Shown: in pieces, positions 57,839 to 64,000 of the stretch | Layout: every line of letters starts with the position of its first letter | How positions within the stretch are numbered: position 1 is the first letter of the stretch | DNA from: Saccharothrix carnea | GTDB taxonomy: Bacteria > Actinomycetota > Actinomycetes > Mycobacteriales > Pseudonocardiaceae | NCBI RefSeq assembly: GCF_003014735.1 | Contig: NZ_PYAX01000010.1 | Location: 62,001 to 126,000 of the forward strand | Direction of reading: 5' to 3' | Length of the DNA: 64,000 nt | The notes under the pieces: model-generated | The model's database searches: none | The model's input: only the letters and a program-made list of their open reading frames with translations | Told to the model about the DNA's origin: nothing | Program-made: the position numbers and the translations under genes

Positions 57839-58555
57839 GTGAGAATCCTGGTGGCAGTGACGCTGATGATGGCGGTCCTCGGTGGTGGGGTGGCGCAGGC
57901 TTCCCCCTCGGCGGAGGGCACCGGAGCACCGGACACGACTCGCGGACCGTGCGCGTACACGGTGACGCCGGACGAGCCGGCCGCCCGTCCCGTGCCTCTG
58001 CCGCCCGATCCGCGGCACACACCCGACCGCGGTCACCCCGAGGTGCTGCTGCGGACCAACCAGGGCCCCGTGCCGCTCGTGCTGGACCGCGCTCAGGCGC
58101 CGTGCACCGTCCAGAGCTTCCTGCACCTGGTGCGGAAGAAGTTCTACGACGACACGACGTGCCACCGGCTGACCGCGTACCCGACGTTGAAGGTGCTGCA
58201 GTGCGGCGACCCGTCCAACACCGGTGAGGGCGGTCCGGGCTACCGGTACTCCGACGAGCTGCCGACCGACCTGGCGCCCGCCCCGAACGACCCCACCGGC
58301 CTGCGCCGGATCTACCCGCGCGGCACGCTGGCCATGGCCAACGCGGGCCCGGACACCAACGGCAGCCAGTTCTTCCTGGTCACGTCGGACTCCGTGCTGC
58401 GGCCCAACTACACCGTGTTCGGCCGCATCACGCCCGCCGGGCTCGCCACGCTGGACAAGGTCGCGGCCGGCGGCATCGTGCCGAACCCGGACAGCGAGGT
58501 CGACGGCCGTCCCGCCCTGACCACGGACATCGAGCGGGCCAAGCGGACCTGTTAG
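57839..58555 (+). CDS. Secreted cyclophilin-type peptidyl-prolyl isomerase
   Basis: A 238-residue exported protein: signal peptide about residues 1-22 (ILVAVTLMMAVLGGGVAQA), a Pro-rich linker and a cyclophilin domain (about 65-230) with APCTVQSFLHLVRKKFYDDTTCHRL (catalytic Arg region shifted to HRL), GTLAMANAGPDTNGSQFFLVTSD (core motif) and NYTVFGRI. It assists folding of exported proteins by isomerising X-Pro bonds. The core QFF is intact. GTG start; the ribosome site is weak. Its last four bases overlap the stop of the convergent lipoprotein gene. Confidence 0.9.
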   Translation: MRILVAVTLMMAVLGGGVAQASPSAEGTGAPDTTRGPCAYTVTPDEPAARPVPLPPDPRHTPDRGHPEVLLRTNQGPVPLVLDRAQAPCTVQSFLHLVRKKFYDDTTCHRLTAYPTLKVLQCGDPSNTGEGGPGYRYSDELPTDLAPAPNDPTGLRRIYPRGTLAMANAGPDTNGSQFFLVTSDSVLRPNYTVFGRITPAGLATLDKVAAGGIVPNPDSEVDGRPALTTDIERAKRTC

Positions 58556-59277
58556 GAGACCGGGGCGGTGACCCGGATGTCGGCGTTCCAGTCGGCGAAG
58601 CGGTGCTCGGTGCGCTGGAAGACGTTGTCCTCCAACGTCTTCAGCACCTGCTCCACCCGCACCGGCAGGTCGCCCGGACCCACCCAGACGGTGGCGGACG
58701 CGGTGAAGCCCGACTCGTAGGCCGCCAGCAGCTGCGCGCGCCGCGAGCTGTCCGGCGTCCGCTCGGCCTGCTGCCGCAGGTCGACGAGCAGGGCGTACCG
58801 GCGCGTCGGCACGCCGTCGAGCCGCTCCTCGCCCTCCTCCACGAGTAGGCTGCCCGCCAGCGAGCGCACCACCGAGGCCGGGTCCACCTCGTCGGCCAGG
58901 CCGGCGACCGTGGTGTCGGCCCGCACCGGCGCGCGTTCGGCCAGGTCGAGCCTGGTCCACGTGCCGCCGTCGGTGCGGGAGTAGCCGGCGTCGGCCAGCA
59001 CGACGACGTCGGTGGACGAGTCCTGCCGCAACGACACCAGCCGGTCCGCGCGGGCGCGCAGGAGGCCGCCGTCGAGCGTGACCCGCAGCCCGGTCATCGT
59101 GGTCTCGGCGGTGAACCGCACGGACCGCTGTTCGTCGGCACGGGTGGCGACGCCCGCGATCAACGTCGCGCTGTCCTCCGCCACCGGGCCGAGCGTCGGT
59201 GCCGGCAGGGGTGTCCGCTCGGCACAGCCCGCCAGCGCCACCGAGGCCAGCACCACTGCGACGACGGACCTGCGCAT
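58552..59277 (-). CDS. LppX/LprG-like lipoprotein
   Basis: A 241-residue lipoprotein (lipobox VALAGC, Cys18). The mature part resembles the LppX_LprAFG family: SVRFTAETTMTGLRVTLDGGLLRARADRLVSLRQ, VVVLADAGYSRTDGGTWTRL, VDPASVVRSLAGSL and GVPTRRYALLVDLRQQ, then FTASATVWVGPGDLPVRVEQVL. This half-barrel fold binds lipids or lipid-linked molecules at the cell surface. Start ATG at 59277. The family is known from mycobacteria for lipid transfer; the ligand here is unknown. Confidence 0.8.
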   Translation of the reverse strand: MRRSVVAVVLASVALAGCAERTPLPAPTLGPVAEDSATLIAGVATRADEQRSVRFTAETTMTGLRVTLDGGLLRARADRLVSLRQDSSTDVVVLADAGYSRTDGGTWTRLDLAERAPVRADTTVAGLADEVDPASVVRSLAGSLLVEEGEERLDGVPTRRYALLVDLRQQAERTPDSSRRAQLLAAYESGFTASATVWVGPGDLPVRVEQVLKTLEDNVFQRTEHRFADWNADIRVTAPVS

Positions 59278-59372
59278 GTCTCCCCCCACGGACGGTGAAC
59301 TACGCCATCCTCCCCCACCCGCGACCGATAAGGAGTACGAACCCGGAAAGTGCCTCCGCTAACGTCGGTGCC

Positions 59373-60023
59373 ATGCCCCACGTGCTCTCCGTCAACGTCG
59401 GCTCCCGCGTCGAGTTCGACCAGGCCGCTGTCGGCCACACCGGCATCGGCAAGCGCCCCGTACCGGGCCCGGTGGAGGTCCGCGCGCCCGGTCCGGGCGG
59501 CAGCGGCGTCGCCGGCGACCACATCTCCGACGTGCGCCACCACGGCGGCGGCGACCAGGCCGTTTACGCCTACGCCCGGGAAGACCTGGACGAGTGGTCG
59601 GCGGAGCTGGGCCGCGACCTGACGCCGGGGCTCTTCGGCGAGAACCTGACCACGACGGGCGTCGACGTGTGCGGCGCCCTCGTCGGCGAGCGGTGGCGGA
59701 TCGGCGGCGTGCTGCTGCAGGCGACCAGCCCGCGCGTGCCGTGCCGGACGTTCGCCGGGGTGATGGAGGAGCGCGGGTGGGTGAAGACGTTCACCCAGCG
59801 CGGGCTTCCCGGCACCTACTTCCGCGTCCTGGAGCCCGGCACGATCACGGCGGGTGACGAGATCACGATCGAGCACCGGCCCGACCACGGCGTCACGATC
59901 GCGCTCGCGTTCCGCGCCCTGACGCTGGAGCCGGCGTTGCTGCCCGGCCTGCTGGCCGCCGGCGACGACCTGCACGACGACCTGCGGCGCCGGGTCGAAC
60001 GGCGGGCGTTCGACCCGGCGTAG
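59373..60023 (+). CDS. MOSC domain protein
   Basis: A 216-residue protein with a MOSC domain (about 35-170): DHISDVRHHGGGDQAVYAYAREDLDEW, LFGENLTTTGVD, VGERWRIGGVLLQATSPRVPCRTFA (conserved Cys as expected sulfur/molybdenum ligand) and GLPGTYFRVLEPG. MOSC proteins of the YiiM type bind a molybdenum cofactor and reduce N-hydroxylated compounds. The C-terminal 45 residues are helical. ATG at 59373. It converges on the aldo/keto reductase gene, 7 bases between stops. Confidence 0.9.
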   Translation: MPHVLSVNVGSRVEFDQAAVGHTGIGKRPVPGPVEVRAPGPGGSGVAGDHISDVRHHGGGDQAVYAYAREDLDEWSAELGRDLTPGLFGENLTTTGVDVCGALVGERWRIGGVLLQATSPRVPCRTFAGVMEERGWVKTFTQRGLPGTYFRVLEPGTITAGDEITIEHRPDHGVTIALAFRALTLEPALLPGLLAAGDDLHDDLRRRVERRAFDPA

Positions 60024-60030
60024 CGGTCGC

Positions 60031-60870
60031 TCAGGCGAGCGCGGACAGCTTCTCGAACTCCTCGTCGGTCAGCTCGATCCGCGCCGCCGCCACGTTCTCC
60101 TCCAGGTGCGCGATCGAGGACGTGCCCGGGATGGGCAGCACGACCGGCGACTTGCGCAGCAGCCACGCCAGCGCGAGCTGGGCGGGCGTGGCGCCGTGCT
60201 CCTTGGCCGCCGCGTCGAGCACGCTGCCCGGCCGGGCCAGCTCGCCGGTCGCCACCGGGAACCACGGGATGAACGCGATGCCGTGCTCGGTGGCGTACTC
60301 CAGCACGGCCTCGTGGTGGCGGTCGGCCAGGTTGTACAGGTTCTGCACGCTCGCGATCGGCGTGACCGCCTGCGCGGCCTCGAGCTGGGCGACGTCCACC
60401 TCGGACAGTCCGATGTGCCGGATCTTGCCCTCGTCCCGCAGCTTGGCCAGCTCGCCGACCTGGTCTTCCAGCGGGTAGTCCGGGTCGACGCGGTGCAGCT
60501 GGTACAGGTCGATGCGCTCGACGCCCAGCCGGAGCAGGCTGGTCTCCACGGCCTGCCGCAGGTAGGCGGGCCTGCCGAGGATGGGCCACTCGTTCGGGCC
60601 GGTGCGCAGCAGGCCGCCCTTGGTCGCGATGACCAGGCCGTCCGCGTACGGGTGCAACGCCTGCCTGATCAGCTCCTCGTTGATGTGCGGGCCGTAGGCG
60701 TCGGCGGTGTCGATGAAGTCGACACCCAGCTCCACCGCCCGGCGCAGCACGGCGAGCGCGTTGTCGCGGTCGGCCGGGTACCCCCAGATGCCCTCACCGG
60801 TGAGCCGCATCGCGCCGTAGCCGAGGCGGTTGACGGTCAGGTCGCCGCCCAGCGAAAAGGTCTCAGACAC
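60031..60870 (-). CDS. Aldo/keto reductase
   Basis: A 279-residue NADP(H)-dependent aldo/keto reductase (TIM barrel): LGYGAMRLTGEG, FIDTADAYGPHINEELI (catalytic Asp and Tyr), VIATKGGLLRTGP (catalytic Lys), DLYQLHRVDPDYPLEDQVGEL (His) and the C-terminal VVLPIPGTSSIAHLEENV cofactor site. The catalytic tetrad is complete. Substrate unknown; close relatives reduce pyridoxal or other aldehydes. GTG at 60870, nine bases after AGGAG. Confidence 0.93.
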   Translation of the reverse strand: MSETFSLGGDLTVNRLGYGAMRLTGEGIWGYPADRDNALAVLRRAVELGVDFIDTADAYGPHINEELIRQALHPYADGLVIATKGGLLRTGPNEWPILGRPAYLRQAVETSLLRLGVERIDLYQLHRVDPDYPLEDQVGELAKLRDEGKIRHIGLSEVDVAQLEAAQAVTPIASVQNLYNLADRHHEAVLEYATEHGIAFIPWFPVATGELARPGSVLDAAAKEHGATPAQLALAWLLRKSPVVLPIPGTSSIAHLEENVAAARIELTDEEFEKLSALA

Positions 60871-60985
60871 CTCAGGTGCTCCTCGAACTCGTTGACGATC
60901 CTCCTTCCCGCCAACCCGGTGGAGCGCGCCGGTTGTTCCCGTTCGGGGTAACCCGATCGACGCGCGTCCACCTGGTGGAACCCGC

Positions 60986-63010
60986 TTACTGCTTGGCGAC
61001 CAGCGTGAGCACGTCGTACTTGGCCACCGACTCGCCCTTCTGGTTGACCAGGTCGGCGTCCCAGCGGACCTCGCCGTAGTCCTGGTCCTCACGCGGCGTG
61101 ATCTGCTTCGCGGTCAACGTCACGGTCAGCTCGTCACCCGGGAACGTGGGCGTGAGGAACCGCAGGTTCTCCAGCCCGTAGTTGGCCAGCACCGGCCCCG
61201 GCTCGGGCGAGACGAACAGGCCCGCCGCGAACGACACCACCAGGTAGCCGTGCGCGACCCGGCCGCCGAAGAACGGGTTCGCCGCCGCGGCTTGTTCGTC
61301 CATGTGCGCGTAGAAGGTGTCGCCGGTGAACTCGGCGAAGTGCTCGATGTCGGCCAACGTCACCACCCGCGGCCCGGCCACCACCGTGTCGCCGATCCGC
61401 AGCTCGCGCAACGACTTGCGGAACGGGTGCACGTCCGACTCGGTGCGCGGCGCGCCCGCCACCCACCGCCCGGTGACCGCGCTCAACATCCGCGGGCTCG
61501 CCTGCACGGCGGTGCGCTGCATGTGGTGCAGCACGCCCCGGATGCCGCCCATCTCCTCGCCACCGCCCGCCCGACCCGGCCCGCCGTGCACCAGCGCGGG
61601 CAGCGGTGAACCGTGGCCCGTGGACTCCTTGGCGTCGTCCCGGTCGAGCACCAGCAGGCGGCCGTGCCACGGCGCCACGCCCAGCACCACGTCCCGCGCG
61701 AAGTCCGCGTCGTGCGTGACGACCGAGCCGACCAGGCTGCCCGCGCCCCGGGCGGCCAGCTCGACGGCGTGCTCGGCGTCGCGGTAGGCCATCAGCGTCG
61801 ACACCGGCCCGAACGCCTCCACCTCGTGCGGCTGGGCGTGGTCCGGGTCGGCCTTGAGCAGCACCGGCGACAGGAACGCGCCGCGCTCGGCGTCGGCGTC
61901 CACCACGGCCACGCGGTCCAGCGAGCCGTACACGACGTCACCGACCTCCAGCAACGCCTTCAGCGACCGCCGGACCTCCTCGCGCTGCTCCAGCCCGGCC
62001 AGCGCGCCCATCCGCACGCTCTCGTTGGCCGGGTTGCCGATCACGACCTTCGCCAGGCGCGCGGCGGCGGCATCGGCGACGGCGTCCACCAGCGAGGCCG
62101 GTACCAGGGCGCGCCGGATCGCGGTGCACTTCTGGCCTGCCTTGACCGTCATCTCGCTGACGAGCTGCTTGACGAACAGGTCGAACTCGGGCGTGCCCTC
62201 GACCGCGTCCGGGCCGAGGATCGAGCAGTTCAGCGAGTCCGCCTCGGCGTTGAAGCGCACGCTGTTGCGCACCACGGCCGGGTGGGTGCGCAGCACCTGG
62301 GCGGTGGACGCCGAGCCGGTGAAGCCGACCAGGTCCTGGCCGGTCAGGTGGTCGAGCAGGTCGCCCGCGCTGCCGGTGAGCAGTTGCAGCGAGCCTTCCG
62401 GCAGCAGGTCCGAGGCCAGCATCAGCTCGACCAGCTTCTCCGTGAGGTAGGCCGTCTGGGAGGCGGGCTTGATCAGCGACGGCACGCCCGCGATGAACGC
62501 GGGGGCGAACTTCTCCAGCGGACCCCACATGGGGAAGTTGAAGGCGTTGATCTGCACCGCGACGCCCCGCAGCGGGGTGGCGACGTGCTGGCCGACGAAC
62601 GTGCCGCCCTTGCTCAGCGGCTCGACGTTGCCGTCCACGTACACCGTGTCGTTGGGCAGCTCGCGCTTGGCCTTGCTCGCGTAGCCGAACAGCACGCCGA
62701 TGCCGCCGTCCACGTCGATCAGCGAGTCCGTCCTGGTGGCACCCGATCGGGCGGACAGGGCATACAGCTCGTCGCGGTGCTCGCGCAGGTGCGAGGCGAG
62801 GGCCTTGAGCAGGGCCGCGCGCTGGTGGAACGTCAGCTCCCGCAGCGCCGGTCCGCCGACGCGCCTGCCGTGGTCCAGCGCCGCCGCCAGGTCGATGCCG
62901 TGCGACGAGATCCGGGCGATCTCCTCGCCGGTCACCGCGTCGTGCAGCGGCGTTCCTTCGACGGACGGGGTGTGCCAGCGACCTGACACGTAGCTGCGCA
63001 GCATGGCCAT
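60986..63010 (-). CDS. paaZ: PaaZ: oxepin-CoA hydrolase/semialdehyde dehydrogenase
   Basis: A 674-residue bifunctional enzyme of aerobic phenylacetate degradation. The N-terminal aldehyde dehydrogenase (about 1-520) has E256 (RFNAEADSLN) and C295 (VKAGQKCTAIRRAL), the same numbers as in the E. coli enzyme, as far as I recall them. The C-terminal MaoC-like hydratase (about 535-674) has VVTLADIEHFAEFTGDTFYAHMDEQAA and FFGGRVAHGYLVVSFAAGLF with the catalytic Asp and His. The C-terminal domain opens the oxepin-CoA ring; the N-terminal domain oxidises the resulting semialdehyde. Other paa genes are not in the window. ATG at 63010, ten bases after AGGAGG. It is divergent from the second GH16 gene. 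Confidence 0.95.
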   Translation of the reverse strand: MAMLRSYVSGRWHTPSVEGTPLHDAVTGEEIARISSHGIDLAAALDHGRRVGGPALRELTFHQRAALLKALASHLREHRDELYALSARSGATRTDSLIDVDGGIGVLFGYASKAKRELPNDTVYVDGNVEPLSKGGTFVGQHVATPLRGVAVQINAFNFPMWGPLEKFAPAFIAGVPSLIKPASQTAYLTEKLVELMLASDLLPEGSLQLLTGSAGDLLDHLTGQDLVGFTGSASTAQVLRTHPAVVRNSVRFNAEADSLNCSILGPDAVEGTPEFDLFVKQLVSEMTVKAGQKCTAIRRALVPASLVDAVADAAAARLAKVVIGNPANESVRMGALAGLEQREEVRRSLKALLEVGDVVYGSLDRVAVVDADAERGAFLSPVLLKADPDHAQPHEVEAFGPVSTLMAYRDAEHAVELAARGAGSLVGSVVTHDADFARDVVLGVAPWHGRLLVLDRDDAKESTGHGSPLPALVHGGPGRAGGGEEMGGIRGVLHHMQRTAVQASPRMLSAVTGRWVAGAPRTESDVHPFRKSLRELRIGDTVVAGPRVVTLADIEHFAEFTGDTFYAHMDEQAAAANPFFGGRVAHGYLVVSFAAGLFVSPEPGPVLANYGLENLRFLTPTFPGDELTVTLTAKQITPREDQDYGEVRWDADLVNQKGESVAKYDVLTLVAKQ

Positions 63011-63087
63011 CGGGTGTCGACCTCCTCGTCGGGCCGGTGGGTGTCCCGGCATGACCCGACAGTAAAGCCTCCCTACTTTCATCGTGA

Positions 63088-63098
63088 CTTGATTCAAG
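63088..63098. promoter_or_regulatory. Short palindrome in the paaZ/GH16 divergent gap
   Basis: CTTGA-T-TCAAG, perfect, midway in the 138-base gap between paaZ and the GH16 gene. It may be an operator for either; a PaaR-type site is not clearly recognisable. Confidence 0.35.
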
Positions 63099-63148
63099 GC
63101 TATGCAGTAACTTCTGGCCTGGCTGCCGCCAGAGCGAGAGGAGTGTCG

Positions 63149-64000
63149 ATGAGGACACGAGTGGTGGTGAGCGCGGTCGTGCTCGCCGTCAGCGGGTTGG
63201 CCGCGCCCGCCGTGCAGGCCGCGCCTGCCGGGAATGCCCCTGCCCCGAACGCCGCCGCCGACGTGGGCACGATGGCGGTCACCTTCGCCGAGGAGTTCAA
63301 CGGGCCGGCGGGCACGCGGGTCGACGCCTCCAAGTGGAACACGGAGGTCGGCGACAACAACGGCAACAACCGCGAGCACCAGTACTACACGACGTCGGCG
63401 AGCAACGCGGCCATGGACGGCGCGGGCAACCTCGTCATCACCGCGCGCAAGGAGAACCCCGGCAACTACAACTGCTGGTACGGCCGGTGCCAGTACACGT
63501 CGGCGCGGATCAACACCGCGGGCAAGTTCACCACGACCTACGGCAAGGTCGAGGCGCGGATGAAGATGCCGCGCGGCAAGGGCATCTGGCCCGCGTTCTG
63601 GATGCTCGGCCAGGACATCAACTCCGGCAACCCGTGGCCGAACAGCGGCGAGATCGACATCATGGAGTTCCTCGGCCACGACCTGGACACCGTGTACGGC
63701 ACCATCCACGGTCCCGGCTACTCGGGCGCGGGCGGCATCGGCATGCCGTTCAACGGGCCGAACTTCGCCGACGGCTTCCACACCTTCGCCATCGAGTGGT
63801 CGCCCACCGGTATCGCGTGGTCCGTGGACGGCAACGTCTACCAGCGCCGCACGCCCGCCGACGTCGGCGGCAACCAGTGGGTGTTCAACAAGCCCTTCTT
63901 CATCATCCTGAACCTGGCGGTCGGCGGCGAGTGGCCGGGCTACCCGGACGCCTCCACCACGTTCCCGCAGCAGTTCGTGATCGACTACGTGCGCGTGTCG
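63149..64000 (+). CDS. Secreted GH16 beta-glucanase, 5' part
   Basis: The first 284 residues of an exported GH16 enzyme; the frame runs open past the window end. Signal peptide about residues 1-24 (VVVSAVVLAVSGLAAPAVQA). The catalytic domain (from about 40) has EEFNGPAGTRVDASKW, WYGRCQYTSARI, WPAFWMLGQDI, GEIDIMEFLGHD with E168 (nucleophile) and E173 (acid/base), and GGEWPGYPDASTTFPQ. ATG after GAGAGGAG. It resembles the catalytic part of the 7.9-9.6 kb enzyme but lacks N-terminal F5/8C domains; a C-terminal binding module may follow outside the window. Confidence 0.93.
   Translation, partial: MRTRVVVSAVVLAVSGLAAPAVQAAPAGNAPAPNAAADVGTMAVTFAEEFNGPAGTRVDASKWNTEVGDNNGNNREHQYYTTSASNAAMDGAGNLVITARKENPGNYNCWYGRCQYTSARINTAGKFTTTYGKVEARMKMPRGKGIWPAFWMLGQDINSGNPWPNSGEIDIMEFLGHDLDTVYGTIHGPGYSGAGGIGMPFNGPNFADGFHTFAIEWSPTGIAWSVDGNVYQRRTPADVGGNQWVFNKPFFIILNLAVGGEWPGYPDASTTFPQQFVIDYVRVS

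Noticed and set aside
54156..58022. Open frame of almost 1,300 codons antiparallel to the LuxR-type regulator and cyclophilin genes
   Set aside because: GC-rich third codon positions open the opposite strand; the translation is His/Arg/Gln/Pro-rich with no domains, and it covers well-supported genes.
60986..63781. N-terminal extension of PaaZ by about 257 codons
   Set aside because: The extension runs antiparallel through the GH16 gene; PaaZ starts at ATG 63010 after AGGAGG and then matches family numbering (E256, C295).

Overview
The window is very GC-rich (about 70% or more by eye), uses many GTG/TTG starts and packs genes with 4-bp start/stop overlaps. The gene content (FxSxx-COOH RiPP locus, 3,4-AHBA-type aldolase/cyclase pair, LanM, snapalysin, LAxTG surface protein, many secreted glycosidases, an IdeR-type iron box) points to a filamentous actinobacterium. 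Saccharothrix, Lentzea or Actinosynnema-like Pseudonocardiales would fit; this is an inference. I see no rRNA, tRNA, CRISPR array, integrase or transposase. No gene-free stretch exceeds 300 bases.

Layout. 1-6.7 kb: end of a GCS2-type ligase, a Sel1-repeat protein, a secreted GH5 cellulase behind a 23-bp palindrome, a small gene behind an iron box, a YbjN/CesT-like protein, and a TetR gene divergent from an acyl-CoA ligase. 6.8-11 kb: a beta-glucan operon (secreted DUF1996 protein, secreted GH16 laminarinase with two F5/8C domains, LacI repressor) behind two GAGAGCGCTCTC palindromes. 11.1-16.2 kb: a four-gene operon griI-griH-AMP ligase-idi with a divergent LysR regulator, a candidate small pathway from 3-amino-4-hydroxybenzoate. 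16.4-19 kb: cupin, MmcQ-like protein and a SLOG/SLATT two-gene predicted nucleotide-sensing membrane system. 19-24 kb: a zinc-ribbon SDR protein and a coupled pair of P-loop ATPases. 24-32.6 kb: an antiporter and an FxSxx-COOH cyclophane RiPP locus (fxsA precursor, radical SAM fxsB, HExxH hydroxylase, giant TIR/NB-ARC/TPR protein, and one unrecognised partner). 32.7-37.6 kb: a RecB-like nuclease/helicase, a snapalysin and a poly-Thr LAxTG surface protein.

37.6-50.4 kb: two sugar ABC operons. One looks polyol-directed (DeoR, binding protein, two permeases, dehydrogenase). The other is alpha-glucoside-directed (binding protein, two permeases, GH13 enzyme) with a LacI regulator; both ends carry helically phased TTGC repeats. 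Between them lies an Old Yellow Enzyme/MarR pair. 50.4-57.8 kb: a degenerate crotonase, a lipoprotein, then a class II lanthipeptide synthetase (LanM) translationally coupled to a 69-residue peptide with no cysteine, followed by a LAL-type regulator. 57.8-64 kb: secreted cyclophilin, LppX/LprG-like lipoprotein, MOSC protein, aldo/keto reductase, PaaZ, and the start of a second secreted GH16 enzyme.

The observations I consider most unusual are: (i) the LanM with a Cys-free partner peptide and an Arg where the cyclase domain normally has His; (ii) a family of short palindromic repeats whose terminal CTGAGCGTTC module contains or abuts the stop codons of five genes; (iii) the griI-griH-ligase-idi operon; (iv) the FxSxx-COOH locus with an extra unrecognised gene; and (v) the SLOG/SLATT pair.
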